This document shows positions 44,251 through 53,357 of a stretch of DNA of 64,000 nt, one piece after another. Position 1 is the first letter of the stretch; the number at the start of each line of letters is the position of its first letter. The stretch is from Planococcus soli (GTDB taxonomy: Bacteria > Bacillota > Bacilli > Bacillales_A > Planococcaceae). The stretch covers positions 20,790-84,789 of the forward strand of contig NZ_WXYN01000046.1 in the NCBI RefSeq assembly GCF_016881065.1, in the 5' to 3' direction. The notes under the pieces are model-generated. The model was given only the letters and a program-made list of their open reading frames with translations. It was not told the origin of the DNA and searched no databases. The position numbers and the translations under genes are program-made.

Positions 44251-44672
44251 GACAGATCCCCCTTGCGCGGGCGAAATACCACGTAGCTTGTCGGTGTTTC
44301 ACGAACAATGACCTGCAGGCAATTCGGGCGGTTGTTCTTGGTTTTCAAAACTTGTTGAATCGATTGCCATACTTGCTGGGCAAGAAGTTCAGTGGTTGGG
44401 AACTTATCAGCAAACTCCGAATGGTCGTTCAATACGCTGTGATCGTATTTTTTGTGGATCAATTCTTTCACTAATTTAAAATCAATCAAAAAGCCGGTCG
44501 CATCGAGCTCATTGCCGGCGATGGTGATGTTGAGGTGATACGTATGGCCGTGCATAACCTGGCATTTTCCGGCATCTTCACTTGGAATAAAATGCGCTGC
44601 AGAAAAATGCAGGTCTTTATTCAGTTCAAATTGAAAGTCGTGGGCAGTTGTCGGGTAAAATTGCTGCATCAT
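44247..44672 (-). CDS. queD: 6-carboxy-5,6,7,8-tetrahydropterin synthase QueD
   Basis: A 141-aa PTPS-family enzyme making CPH4 from dihydroneopterin triphosphate. Zinc-binding histidines are in FSAAHFIP and [10 protein letters not shown]; the catalytic DHSVLND and C-terminal [11 protein letters not shown] are clear. Overlaps both queC and queE by four bases, so the three are translated as one unit. Confidence 0.96.
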   Translation of the reverse strand: MMQQFYPTTAHDFQFELNKDLHFSAAHFIPSEDAGKCQVMHGHTYHLNITIAGNELDATGFLIDFKLVKELIHKKYDHSVLNDHSEFADKFPTTELLAQQVWQSIQQVLKTKNNRPNCLQVIVRETPTSYVVFRPRKGDLS

Positions 44673-45337
44673 TTTACCTCACCCGCCGATTTCTTCGCTT
44701 GGTACCGGGCAAGTCCCTCATTGCGCAATTTGCAGGACGGACATTCGCCGCAGCCTGTGCTTGGAATGCCATTATAGCAAGTCAATGTTTTTTCCTGCAC
44801 GAAATCAAGGGCGCCAAGTGTATCGGAAAGCTCCCAAACGTCAGCTTTATCCAGCCACATTAATGGAGTATGGATGATAAACTGTTTGTCCATCGCCAAA
44901 TTCAACGTGACGTTCAACGAGCGGATAAAAGTATCGCGGCAATCCGGGTAGCCGCTGAAATCGGTTTGGCTGACGCCGGTGATCAAATGCCGGGAGCCAA
45001 GTGCATCTGCATACACTGCTGCAAAAGATAAAAACAAATGGTTTCTGCCTGGCACAAAAGTGGATGGCAGTCCGCCTGCTTCTTCGGCCGTCACTTCAAT
45101 ATCGCTGCGCGTCAAAGCATTTGCAGACAGCTGGTTGATCAAGCTCATATCCAGTACTTTAAATGAGACGCCAAGTTCTTCAGCAATTTTTCGGGCACAT
45201 TCGATTTCAGCCGAATGGCGCTGGCCATAATCAAATGTCACCGTAGCAACTTCTTTGAAATTTTTGATTGCCCAAAATAGGCAAGTGGTGCTGTCCTGGC
45301 CGCCGCTGAAAACGACAACCGCTTTTTCATTTCTCAT
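44669..45337 (-). CDS. queC: 7-cyano-7-deazaguanine synthase QueC
   Basis: A 222-aa ATP-dependent enzyme turning CDG into preQ0. The PP-loop [10 protein letters not shown] is at residues 10-19; a C-terminal zinc site [16 protein letters not shown] is present. An open GTG lies at 45346 within the riboswitch ribosome site; the ATG at 45337 is eight bases after AGGAG and is chosen. First gene of queCDE, controlled by the preQ1 riboswitch. Confidence 0.96.
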   Translation of the reverse strand: MRNEKAVVVFSGGQDSTTCLFWAIKNFKEVATVTFDYGQRHSAEIECARKIAEELGVSFKVLDMSLINQLSANALTRSDIEVTAEEAGGLPSTFVPGRNHLFLSFAAVYADALGSRHLITGVSQTDFSGYPDCRDTFIRSLNVTLNLAMDKQFIIHTPLMWLDKADVWELSDTLGALDFVQEKTLTCYNGIPSTGCGECPSCKLRNEGLARYQAKKSAGEVK

Positions 45338-45345
45338 TTGAGACA

Positions 45346-45384
45346 CTCCTTAGTTTTTTAGAGAGGGAGTTTGCGAACCTCTTT
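45346..45384 (-). promoter_or_regulatory. preQ1-I riboswitch controlling queCDE
   Basis: Minus-strand sequence AGAGGTTC...CCCTCT...AAAAAACTAAGGAG gives P1 (AGAGG/CCTCT) and the A-rich tail ending in the ribosome site, the class I preQ1 architecture. The overlap of the tail with AAGGAG implies that ligand binding hides the ribosome site of queC. Confidence 0.93.
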
Positions 45385-45554
45385 AAGCGAACAGGATTAA
45401 TAATAACATATTGTCCAACAAGCAAGCAGCATTAAGAAAAATGAAAATTAACAGTGTGCCAGGCAACATCCTGTTTTAGAGAATGATCTGCAGACCGCTC
45501 TGTAATTATTGCGCGCTGCATGCGTCTAATCTAGAAAGGATGGGAGGGATACGG

Positions 45555-45956
45555 ATGAAAAAAACTTTGTTGATCCTATTGGTTTTTCTAGTGGCATCTG
45601 CATGCAATCGTCAAACTTTTAGCGAAGGCGATATTATCGAAAATTTACATGGTGATGTTACCAATGAAGAACGCTTATACAGGTTTTATGAAAATATGGA
45701 AAATGGAGAAAAGGACGCGGTCAGAATCATCAGCTACACAACAGAAGGAGACCCTATCTATCAGGACCTGTCATACGATGGCAATGTTATTGAATCGGTG
45801 GAAGATTTCACTGAAGACCAATACGGTTCCGGGGAGATTGTCGCAAGAGAATGTGAATCGATGGTCATCCTGTCCTCTGAAACTGAAGAAGTTTATGTGC
45901 TCGAAGGGTGTGATCCTGAAGCGGGATTGGATACCATTCTAGACTTAACGGAATAA
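45555..45956 (+). CDS. DUF4362-like lipoprotein
   Basis: A 133-aa predicted lipoprotein: signal segment KKTLLILLVFLVASAC with the lipobox VASAC (Cys about 18), then a small domain with HGDVTNEERLYRFYENMENGEKDAVRIISYTTEGDPIYQDLSYDG, which resembles the DUF4362 family of Bacillus secreted proteins. Function unknown. ATG 45555 follows GGGAGGG; the longer reading from 45483 has no support. Confidence 0.8.
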   Translation: MKKTLLILLVFLVASACNRQTFSEGDIIENLHGDVTNEERLYRFYENMENGEKDAVRIISYTTEGDPIYQDLSYDGNVIESVEDFTEDQYGSGEIVARECESMVILSSETEEVYVLEGCDPEAGLDTILDLTE

Positions 45957-46050
45957 CTGCTGTTAAAGCTTTCTTTACATTCCAATAAGGCATACAATTT
46001 CTGCAAAAGGGTATATTTGATAATAACGGATACGAAAGGGGAGATGTGAG

Positions 46051-46989
46051 ATGAAAGCGATAGTCATCGACAATTATGGCGGCAAAGAACAATTGAAAGA
46101 AAGAGAAATGGAAAAACCGGCCATTAATGATAACCAAGTGCTGGTTGAAGTCCATGCCACTTCGATCAATCCGATTGACTGGAAATTGCGTGAAGGCTAT
46201 TTGAAAGATATGCTGCCATGGGAATTTCCCATCATTTTAGGCTGGGATGCTGCAGGAGTCATTGCTGAAGTCGGCAAAAACGTCAAACATTACAGTGTTG
46301 GTGACCGGGTATTCGCCAGACCGGCTACCACTCGACAAGGAACTTATGCAGAGTTCGTTCCTGTAGAAATGGAACTGTTGGCCCATATGCCGGAGAGCAT
46401 GACTTTTGAGCAAGGTGCAGCCATTCCATTGACTGGCTTGACTGCCTACCAATGCATCGTCGGCTTTGCAGAAGTGAAAAAAGGAGACAAGGTGCTGATC
46501 CATGCCGGAGCAGGCGGCGTCGGCAGCATGGCCATTCAGATTGCCAACAGCATCGGTGCTTATGTCGCAACAACAGCGAGCGATAAAAACGATGAACTGG
46601 TCAAATCCCTCGGAGCAAACCGGGTGATCAATTACAGTGAAGAAGACTTTAGTGAGCTGCTCGAAAATTTCGATGCGGTACTGGATACGATGGGTGGGGA
46701 AGTGTTGGACAAGAGTTTCAAAGTCCTTAAAAAAGGCGGCAAACTGATTTCGATTGCCGGCCAGCCATCTGCAGAAAAAGCTGAGGAGCATGGGGTCAAA
46801 GCCAGTGATTTTTGGTTAGAACCGAATGGTGAGCAATTGCAAAAATTGGCTCATTTATTCGTATCAGGCGAGTTAAAGCCTACGATTGGCCATGTGTTTG
46901 AATTTACCGAGCAGGGACTGAAGGACGCCCACGAACTGAGTGAATCCCACCACGCCCGTGGAAAAATTGTCATCAAAATCAAATCCTAA
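46051..46989 (+). CDS. NADP-dependent zinc-free alcohol dehydrogenase/quinone oxidoreductase (MDR superfamily)
   Basis: A 312-aa medium-chain reductase. The N-terminal GroES-like domain (1-120) lacks the zinc ligands of true alcohol dehydrogenases; the Rossmann domain carries LIHAGAGGVGSMAIQIA near 152, and VEVHATSINPIDWKLREGYL is the typical active-site segment. It may reduce quinones or enones. Start follows AAGGGGAGATG. Monocistronic, ending near a bidirectional terminator. Confidence 0.9.
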   Translation: MKAIVIDNYGGKEQLKEREMEKPAINDNQVLVEVHATSINPIDWKLREGYLKDMLPWEFPIILGWDAAGVIAEVGKNVKHYSVGDRVFARPATTRQGTYAEFVPVEMELLAHMPESMTFEQGAAIPLTGLTAYQCIVGFAEVKKGDKVLIHAGAGGVGSMAIQIANSIGAYVATTASDKNDELVKSLGANRVINYSEEDFSELLENFDAVLDTMGGEVLDKSFKVLKKGGKLISIAGQPSAEKAEEHGVKASDFWLEPNGEQLQKLAHLFVSGELKPTIGHVFEFTEQGLKDAHELSESHHARGKIVIKIKS

Positions 46990-47030
46990 AAAAGCCTTTT
47001 AACAAATATGGAAAGGCTGAGCTATAAACA

Positions 47031-47070
47031 AAAGAGGTTTTGGAATGTACTCCTTCCAAAACCTCTTTCT
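47031..47070. terminator. bidirectional terminator between the oxidoreductase and VOC genes
   Basis: Perfect 15-bp arms AAAGAGGTTTTGGAA / TTCCAAAACCTCTTT with an 8-base loop. Confidence 0.88.
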
Positions 47071-47127
47071 ATTGAGATAGCTTTTGGGCATCGCCTGGAT
47101 GAATCCCGAAAGTTTTTTGCTTGGAAC

Positions 47128-47502
47128 TTATTTTTCCATAACCGCAAAGTAATTGCCCTCATTGTCCGCAAAATTAAATACTTTGCCTGAAGGCATGTCT
47201 ATAATGTCACCAACTGTTATGTTTTTGTTTGTAAACTCCTTATAAAGTTTATCGGCATTTTCAGTGACAAACATTAAGGAGGGGGTGCCTAAATTTACTA
47301 CGGGCGACATCTGTGCGACAGTTTCTTTGTTATGCAGAATGAGGCTTGTTTCAGCTCCTTCGGCTGAAGCAATTTCAATCCATCTCATTCCGTGGCTATT
47401 CTCATCAGCTACTACAGTAAACCCCAATTTTTTTGACCAGAATTCTACCGCTTCCTCTTGATTGTTGACATATAACATAACCTGCCCAATTCTACTGATC
47501 AT
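47128..47502 (-). CDS. VOC family (glyoxalase/dioxygenase fold) protein
   Basis: A 124-aa beta-alpha-beta-beta-beta repeat protein (GQVMLYVNNQEEAVEFWSKKLGFTVVAD...; C-terminal half ...GKVFNFADNEGNYFAVME). The family includes glyoxalases, fosfomycin and bleomycin resistance proteins; the metal-binding set is not clear enough to choose. ATG 47502 follows AAGGGG; the longer open reading to 47595 runs into a terminator hairpin and is rejected. Confidence 0.85.
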   Translation of the reverse strand: MISRIGQVMLYVNNQEEAVEFWSKKLGFTVVADENSHGMRWIEIASAEGAETSLILHNKETVAQMSPVVNLGTPSLMFVTENADKLYKEFTNKNITVGDIIDMPSGKVFNFADNEGNYFAVMEK

Positions 47503-47540
47503 ACTTTCAGCCCCTTCGCAGCGTGTTATATCTTTAACTA

Positions 47541-47576
47541 AAAAAAAGACCATCAAGCAAAAAAGCTCAGATGGTC
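47541..47576 (-). terminator. rho-independent terminator, minus strand, downstream of the second usp gene
   Basis: Arms GACCATC / GATGGTC with an inner AGC/GCT stem, then a minus-strand T run of seven. It lies about 100 bases beyond the Usp stop and upstream of the VOC gene, so read-through control of the VOC gene is possible. Confidence 0.8.
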
Positions 47577-47676
47577 GATATTGCAAAAAACTCATTGCGC
47601 TCCAGCTTTCGCGGCCGGATGTATATTGCCGTAATACAGAGTCTTTTATAAATGCACAAGAATCTGTCCGTGAAGG

Positions 47677-48183
47677 TTAAAAGTTTTCAGGCTTGCCTGA
47701 TTTGTCTTCTGAATAGTATTCCTTCGGTGCATCGTCCTGTGCTTCTTCTGTGCGTACGACCAAAACATCGCATTTAGCAGAACGGACAATGTGTTCAGAA
47801 ACGCTGCCGATCAAGAAACGTTCAACGGCATTCAATCCGGTAGCGCCGCAAATAATAAGGTCGGCTTCCACTTTTTGAGCTAAATCACGTGAGATCATCG
47901 TTTTTGGAGAACCGTAATCGACTACGATGTTTACTTTTTCAACACCGCCGGCTAAAGCTTCTTTTTTGTAGTCATCCAGTAAATCTTCAGCAAACTTTTG
48001 AGCGCGGTCAGCAATCGAGCGGTCGTACGCTTCGATAGCAGCAAATGACCGGGTATCGATGACGTTCACCAAATTTAATGTGGCGTTGTTCCGTTTGGCG
48101 ATCCCCACCGATTTTTTAAATGCCCATTCTGCCTCTTTGGAACCATCGACTGCAACTAGAATTTGACTGTACTTTAATGTCAT
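47677..48183 (-). CDS. universal stress protein (UspA family)
   Basis: A 168-aa Usp beginning KYSQILVAVDGSKEAEW, with ATP-binding GATGLNAVERFLIGSVSEHIV near the C-terminus and a charged acidic tail of about 20 residues not present in the 139-aa paralogue at 42558. Start follows AAAAGGAGG. The long upstream gap to ald (about 250 bases) holds no evident sigma-B site on this strand. Confidence 0.92.
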   Translation of the reverse strand: MTLKYSQILVAVDGSKEAEWAFKKSVGIAKRNNATLNLVNVIDTRSFAAIEAYDRSIADRAQKFAEDLLDDYKKEALAGGVEKVNIVVDYGSPKTMISRDLAQKVEADLIICGATGLNAVERFLIGSVSEHIVRSAKCDVLVVRTEEAQDDAPKEYYSEDKSGKPENF

Positions 48184-48343
48184 CCTAAATTCCTCCTTTT
48201 GTCTCTCACTATTAAGAGATTCGCTATAAGTTCCAGAGTTCCTGCTAAATTGAAGTTAATTTCATGAATTTTTTGTCTAATTAATGGCGACTATTTTCCC
48301 TTTAAATTCAGTGAATAACCGGTAATAAAGTAGCGAATAAGAG

Positions 48344-48362
48344 CAGAAATCCATTATTTCTG
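48344..48362. repeat. perfect 7-bp inverted repeat upstream of ald
   Basis: CAGAAAT-5-ATTTCTG placed directly before a TTAAAATATA -10-like stretch about 65 bases upstream of ald; a possible operator. Confidence 0.4.
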
Positions 48363-48431
48363 TTAAAATATAGATGATTTCAGAAAATTCTTTTATTAAA
48401 GTGGATTATTATCTGGAAATGGGGGTTCGAG

Positions 48432-49547
48432 ATGCGCATTGGGGTACCGACAGAAGTGAAAAATAACGAAAACCGGATTGCGATGACTCCGGCCGGTGTA
48501 GTCAACTTAACGCTATACGGCCACGAGGTCTTTATTGAAAATGGAGCCGGGCTTGGTTCCGGATTTGCCGATGAAGACTACAGAACTGCGGGAGCAAAAA
48601 TTGTTGCTACAGCGGAAGAGGCATGGGCGCAGGAGATGGTCATGAAAGTGAAAGAGCCGGAACCGGAAGAATACCGTTTTTTCCGCGAAGGGCAGATTTT
48701 ATTCACTTACCTGCATTTGGCACCGGAAAAAGAATTGACACAAGCGCTGTTGACTGCAAAAGTGACGGGCATTGCTTATGAAACGGTGCAGCTGCCGAAT
48801 AATTCCCTGCCTTTGCTGACGCCAATGAGCGAAGTGGCAGGACGGATGTCAACGCAGATCGGGGCGCAATTTCTGGAGAAGATACATGGAGGCGCCGGTA
48901 TTCTGCTGGGCGGTATTCCAGGTGTTGGACGCGGCAATGTCTGTGTGATCGGTGCCGGCGTTGCCGGAACCAATGCTGCAAAAGTGGCCGTGGGCATGGG
49001 GGCCAGCGTCACAATTTTGGATTTAAATCCGGATCGCCTGCGCCAATTGGATGATCAGTTCGGACAGGATGTCCAAACGCTGATGTCCAACCCGCTGAAT
49101 ATTGCCGAATCTGTCAGAAAAGCGGACCTGGTCATTGGAGCCGTATTGATTCCTGGCGCCAAGGCACCCAAGCTGGTGACGGAGGAAATGATCCAATCGA
49201 TGAAGCCGGGGTCAGTTGTTGTTGATATTGCCATTGACCAAGGCGGAATTTTTGAGACCAGCGACCGTATTACGACACATGCCGATCCTACCTATGTAAA
49301 ACACGGAGTAGTCCATTACGCTGTGGCGAATATGCCTGGAGCTGTTCCTAGAACTTCGACTATCGGATTGACAAACGTTACGGTGCCGTACGCAGTCCAA
49401 ATTGCTAATAAAGGATTTGTTCAGGCGGTCCGGGACAACGACGCGCTGAAAAAAGGGGTCAACACGCTGGCAGGACACATTACTTATCAAGCGGTAGCTG
49501 CGGATCAAGGATTGCAGTACAAATCAGTTGATGAGATTTTAGGCTAA
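48432..49547 (+). CDS. ald: alanine dehydrogenase
   Basis: A 371-aa NAD-dependent enzyme interconverting L-alanine and pyruvate plus ammonia. The start [23 protein letters not shown] is diagnostic; [16 protein letters not shown] and the nucleotide-binding [20 protein letters not shown] (about 172-190) follow, as does [19 protein letters not shown]. Length is the family standard. ATG follows GGGGGTT. Ends in a strong bidirectional terminator facing the peptidase gene. Confidence 0.97.
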   Translation: MRIGVPTEVKNNENRIAMTPAGVVNLTLYGHEVFIENGAGLGSGFADEDYRTAGAKIVATAEEAWAQEMVMKVKEPEPEEYRFFREGQILFTYLHLAPEKELTQALLTAKVTGIAYETVQLPNNSLPLLTPMSEVAGRMSTQIGAQFLEKIHGGAGILLGGIPGVGRGNVCVIGAGVAGTNAAKVAVGMGASVTILDLNPDRLRQLDDQFGQDVQTLMSNPLNIAESVRKADLVIGAVLIPGAKAPKLVTEEMIQSMKPGSVVVDIAIDQGGIFETSDRITTHADPTYVKHGVVHYAVANMPGAVPRTSTIGLTNVTVPYAVQIANKGFVQAVRDNDALKKGVNTLAGHITYQAVAADQGLQYKSVDEILG

Positions 49548-49584
49548 AAAGCGGCACCGGAATCTTTCCGGTGCCGCTTTTTTT
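49546..49584. terminator. bidirectional terminator between ald and the Xaa-Pro peptidase
   Basis: Arms AAAAGCGGCACCGGAA / TTCCGGTGCCGCTTTT with a 3-base loop and T run; the ald stop is at its 5' edge. Confidence 0.95.
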
Positions 49585-49585
49585 A

Positions 49586-50683
49586 TTAATTTGTGATAAT
49601 TTGAAGTTCTTTCGGGAATTTCGTCAATACCTCGTAGCCATCTTCTGTAACGGCTACATCGTCTTCAATGCGGACACCGACTTTTCCAGGAACATAGATG
49701 CCAGGTTCCAGTGTAAAGACCATTCCTTTTTCCATTGCCATTGGATTTGCTCCGTGAATAGAAGGGAATTCGTGTACCGATATGCCAAGCCCATGGCCGA
49801 GGCGGTGTGTGAAATACTCCCCGTATCCGGCATCCGTAATGACTTTGCGTGAAATCTGATCCAGTTGGGCTGCTGTGACGCCAGGTTTGACCGCTTCGAG
49901 GGCAGCCAACTCCGCTTGCAGTACGAGATCATAGACTGCTTTTTGCTCTTCTCCAGGTTCGCCAAGCGCCAGTGTACGGGTGATGTCCGAGCAATAGCCT
50001 TTATGGACAACTCCAAGGTCGAATAACACCAAATCGCCATTCTTCAGCTTCCGGTCACCGGTTTTGCCATGTGGCGAAGCGGCTTTGTCGCCAGTCAATA
50101 CGGTCGTATCGAATGACATATGGGTGACGCCGCGTTTTTTCAAGGCCAATTCAATTTCTGTCATCACTTCAATTTCTGTGATGCCTTCTTTAATTGTCTT
50201 GGCCGCGACTTCAATTGCATAATCGGCCAATGCCGCCGCTTCACGCAAAATCTGCAGTTCGGTATCGTCCTTAATGACGCGCATGGCATTCAACTGATCG
50301 TCTAATTGCACAATTGTAAGTGAGCCAAATAGTGATAGGATGGCGTCATATCGGTCAACTGTCATATGCGCTTTTTCAATCGCCATGGTTTTCAGATCGA
50401 TTCCGCGAGACTGGGCGGTATCGTGTAAGATCTCCATGGAATTTTGCGTGTCTTCGTGGCCGACAATTTCGCCGGCCCATCCGGCATTTTTTGCATCCGG
50501 CATTTCCATTTTCGGACAGATCAAAAAGGGTTCGGCCTCAGCGAATACCATGACACCCAGCAGGCGCTCATGGGGATTGCTTTGGAAGCCGCTGACGTAA
50601 AAGACGTTATAGGGATCGGTAATAAACGCCGCGTCGATCGATTGCTCTTTTAAATAGTTTTGTAATTGCTTGATTTTAGTCAT
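49586..50683 (-). CDS. M24 family Xaa-Pro peptidase
   Basis: A 365-aa metallopeptidase: an N-terminal creatinase-like domain (residues 1-130) and a C-terminal pita-bread domain (about 135-360) with metal ligands in LVLFDLGVVHKGYCSDITRT (two Asp), HRLGHGLGISVHE (His), TLEPGIYV (Glu) and RIEDDVAVTEDG (Glu). It cleaves Xaa-Pro bonds at the N-terminus of peptides; probably a dipeptidase/aminopeptidase like B. subtilis YtjP/YkvY-type proteins. ATG 50683 follows GAGGAGG; a longer reading to 50716 is rejected. Divergent from ytkL. Confidence 0.92.
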   Translation of the reverse strand: MTKIKQLQNYLKEQSIDAAFITDPYNVFYVSGFQSNPHERLLGVMVFAEAEPFLICPKMEMPDAKNAGWAGEIVGHEDTQNSMEILHDTAQSRGIDLKTMAIEKAHMTVDRYDAILSLFGSLTIVQLDDQLNAMRVIKDDTELQILREAAALADYAIEVAAKTIKEGITEIEVMTEIELALKKRGVTHMSFDTTVLTGDKAASPHGKTGDRKLKNGDLVLFDLGVVHKGYCSDITRTLALGEPGEEQKAVYDLVLQAELAALEAVKPGVTAAQLDQISRKVITDAGYGEYFTHRLGHGLGISVHEFPSIHGANPMAMEKGMVFTLEPGIYVPGKVGVRIEDDVAVTEDGYEVLTKFPKELQIITN

Positions 50684-50853
50684 ATGTATTCCTCCTCTAC
50701 ATGTGTAGCATATCAAAAATCAGGGTATAAAACAGCTATGTGAGTTGAACTATCAGCTTTCACTTGTGGAATATCCACAGCAGAATAGCTATCATTAAAA
50801 ATAATGAGTTCAACTTTTCCAGTAACCATCAACAAATTCATTGGAGGGATAGT

Positions 50854-51534
50854 ATGCATATTTCATATCACGGCCATTCAGTTGTAAAAATCAAAACAGG
50901 TGAGTTCACGATTTTAATAGATCCATTTATTAGTGGCAACGAATTGACCGATTTGAAGGCAGCCGATGAAAAGCCGGATGCCATTCTTTTGACACATGCC
51001 CATAACGATCATGTGGGGGATACTATTGAATTAGCCAAAAGCAATAATGCGCAAGTGGTAGCTCCAGTCGAACTCGCCAATTATCTTGGTAGCCAGGGAG
51101 TCAATGCAGTCGGCATGAACTTGGGCGGCGCCCATGAATTCGATTTTGGAGTAGTGAAATTCACAAAAGCTTTCCATAGTTCTTCCTATACAACAGAAGA
51201 GGGGGAAGCGATTTACGGCGGCATGCCAGCCGGAATCCTCTTTAAAGCAGAAGGCAAAACAGTTTACCATGCAGGTGATACTGAAGTCTTTGGGGATATG
51301 GAGATTATTGGAAAAAGGAATGATATTGATGTGGCATTCGTGCCAATTGGCGACTTTTTCACGATGGGGCCGGAAGATGCGGCATACGCGGTTGAATTGC
51401 TAAAGCCGAAAGTGGTGGTGCCTATCCACTTCAATACATTCCCGCCGATCAAACAGGACCCTGAGCATTTCAAGTCCTTAGTCAAAAATGCAGAAGTTAA
51501 CATCCTGCAGCCAGGCGGCAGCATTGAATTATAA
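50854..51534 (+). CDS. ytkL: metal-dependent hydrolase YtkL (UPF0173)
   Basis: A 226-aa metallo-beta-lactamase-fold protein, one residue from the B. subtilis homologue. Metal-binding motifs: [10 protein letters not shown] (about 47-56), [17 protein letters not shown] and [16 protein letters not shown]. Cytosolic; substrate unknown. ATG 50854 follows TTGGAGGGA; the open reading from 50764 is rejected. Confidence 0.94.
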   Translation: MHISYHGHSVVKIKTGEFTILIDPFISGNELTDLKAADEKPDAILLTHAHNDHVGDTIELAKSNNAQVVAPVELANYLGSQGVNAVGMNLGGAHEFDFGVVKFTKAFHSSSYTTEEGEAIYGGMPAGILFKAEGKTVYHAGDTEVFGDMEIIGKRNDIDVAFVPIGDFFTMGPEDAAYAVELLKPKVVVPIHFNTFPPIKQDPEHFKSLVKNAEVNILQPGGSIEL

Positions 51535-51543
51535 GTAAGCGGC

Positions 51544-51588
51544 AATACTCGGAGAGCTCAGGCTTTTCGGGTATTTTTATTTTTTTTA
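51544..51588 (+). terminator. rho-independent terminator of ytkL
   Basis: Arms AATACTCG / CGGGTATT, then TTTATTTTTTTT. Confidence 0.75.
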
Positions 51589-51618
51589 CAACTGTGGTGT
51601 TGCATGCTGCAACTGCTC

Positions 51619-51902
51619 GCTCATAGGTCTGTCGTAGCAGAACTCCCGTCTCTGCTTTTCTGATTGTCCAGTTGCGGTGGCTAATTCCTCGGGGCATAAG
51701 TCAACCCGGCAGTGTGGCAAAGAGCACCACTCTGCCGGTTCACCTTATGCCTGTCGGAACTGAGCGGCCACCTCCACATTTCATTTGTCCAGTTCCGACG
51801 GGCTGCTCCTCGGGACATAAGCCACTGGAACAAAGCGGCTGAGAAAATGCCGCTCAGCCCCAGCGTCTTATGCCTGTCGAAGCAGAACGCCCGTCTCCAC
51901 TT
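51619..51902. repeat. cluster of hairpin-forming intergenic repeats (two full units and a remnant)
   Basis: Unit A (51665-51777) and unit B (51786-51900) share the frame TGTCCAGTT..., CTCGGG.CATAAG near the start, CTTATGCCTGTCG and CCGTCTCCAC- or CCACCTCCAC-type ends; a 3' remnant (GTCTGTCGTAGCAGAACTCCCGTCTC) lies at about 51629-51654. Each unit folds on itself: A pairs CCGGCAGTGTGG with CCACTCTGCCGG-like arms and GGCATAAG with CTTATGCC; B pairs GACGGGC with GCCCGTC, CATAAG with CTTATG. No gene lies in 51535-51959. I recall similar units from intergenic regions of other Bacillales. Confidence 0.8.
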
Positions 51903-51959
51903 TTCTATTAATTATGCTACACTATTAGGTACATGAACGCAGAAAGAATGGGTGAAATC

Positions 51960-53267
51960 ATGGCGACTAAACATGAACAGATATTGGATTATATTGAGAC
52001 ATTGTCCGTTGGCGAAAAGATTTCGGTGCGGCGTATTGCCAAGGAGCTTCAGGTGAGTGAAGGGACTGCTTACCGGGCAATCAAAGAAGCGGAAACAAAA
52101 CGATTGGTTTCGACCATTGAACGTGTCGGAACGATTCGGATTGAACGCAAAAAGAAAGAAAATATCGAGCGGCTGACTTATGCTGAAATCGTCAACATTG
52201 TTGACGGGCAGGTATTGGGCGGCAGAGCCGGATTGCATAAATCATTGAACAAATTCGTAATCGGTGCGATGCAGCTGGAAGATATGATGCGTTACACGGA
52301 AGCGGGCAATTTATTGATTGTCGGCAATCGCTACAAAGCACATGAATACGCTTTGCGTGCGGGAGCAGCCGTGCTTGTGACTGGTGGATTTGAAGCGTCC
52401 GAAGGAGTAAAGAAACTCGCGGATGAGTTTGAATTGCCGGTTATTTCGACCAGCTACGATACCTTCACGGTAGCGACAATGATTAACCGGGCGATCTATG
52501 ACCAATTAATCAAAAAGGAAATACTTTTAATAGAAGATATTTTGATACCACTGGAAGTGACGGCGTACTTGACGCTGAAAGAGCCGATCAGACGCTATCA
52601 TGAATTGAATGAACAGACGACTCATGGCGGTTTTCCTGTGGTCGATCATTCAAACAAATTGGTTGGCATCATCACATCACGGGATGTTATTGGGCATCCT
52701 CCTTCCGAGTTAGTGGAAAAAGTGATGACCAAAGATCCGATCACTGTCTCGATGCAGACGAGTGTCGCAGCTGCAGGACACCGCATGATCTGGGAAGGCA
52801 TCGATTTAATGCCGGTCGCAGATGACCACGGCAAGCTGAAAGGTGTCATCAGCAGGCAGGATGTATTAAAAGCGATACAAACGGCCCAACGTCAGCCGCA
52901 GCAAGGCGAAACGATCGATGATATCATCAAAAGCCAACTTCATCAGCAATCGAACGATAAATTGATTTTAGAGTTTCGTGTCACACCGCAGATGACCAAT
53001 GCTTACGGATCGATTTCACACGGCGCCTATACGATGATTCTCACTGAAGCTGCAGGCGCGGCTTTAAAGACGAAAAACCGGAAAGATAGTGTGCTTGAAA
53101 ATATTTCGATCTATTTTTTAAAACCGGTTCAGCTGGACGCGCTGGTGTTTGTCCGTCCCAATATTTTGGACATTAGCCGTAAATCCGCAAAAGTTGAAGT
53201 TGATGTATCCCTTGATCAGGAAATTGTCGGCAAGGCGATGTTAACCTTCCAATTGTTGGATCGCTGA
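51960..53267 (+). CDS. ytoI: YtoI: HTH-DRTGG-CBS-thioesterase regulator-like protein
   Basis: A 435-aa multidomain protein. Residues 1-60: GntR-like helix-turn-helix (VRRIAKELQVSEGTAYRAIKEAE). About 75-180: DRTGG domain. About 190-305: two CBS domains (EPIRRYHELNEQTTHGGFPVVDHSNKLVGIITSRDVI; MIWEGIDLMPVADDHGKLKGVISRQDV). About 320-435: hot-dog (4HBT/MaoC-like) fold. Likely an intracellular sensor coupling nucleotides or acyl-CoA to DNA binding; not demonstrated. ATG 51960 follows GGGTG; ATG 51933 is also possible. TGCTACACT extended -10 lies just upstream. Confidence 0.9.
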   Translation: MATKHEQILDYIETLSVGEKISVRRIAKELQVSEGTAYRAIKEAETKRLVSTIERVGTIRIERKKKENIERLTYAEIVNIVDGQVLGGRAGLHKSLNKFVIGAMQLEDMMRYTEAGNLLIVGNRYKAHEYALRAGAAVLVTGGFEASEGVKKLADEFELPVISTSYDTFTVATMINRAIYDQLIKKEILLIEDILIPLEVTAYLTLKEPIRRYHELNEQTTHGGFPVVDHSNKLVGIITSRDVIGHPPSELVEKVMTKDPITVSMQTSVAAAGHRMIWEGIDLMPVADDHGKLKGVISRQDVLKAIQTAQRQPQQGETIDDIIKSQLHQQSNDKLILEFRVTPQMTNAYGSISHGAYTMILTEAAGAALKTKNRKDSVLENISIYFLKPVQLDALVFVRPNILDISRKSAKVEVDVSLDQEIVGKAMLTFQLLDR

Positions 53268-53293
53268 ATCCGCCTCCTTTTCAGGCAGCAAAA

Positions 53294-53333
53294 AGGCAGC
53301 AGATTCACTCGATTGGGAGTGGATCTGCTGCCT
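53294..53333 (-). terminator. rho-independent terminator of ytpI
   Basis: Arms AGGCAGCAGATTCACTC / GAGTGGATCTGCTGCCT (one mismatch), T tract on the minus strand; it also lies just past ytoI. Confidence 0.88.
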
Positions 53334-53357
53334 GAACATTCTGTTGGGAGAAGCTGC

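Noticed and set aside
51619-51902. CRISPR array
   Set aside because: Only two full units, ~115 bp long, self-complementary and without regular unique spacers or cas genes.
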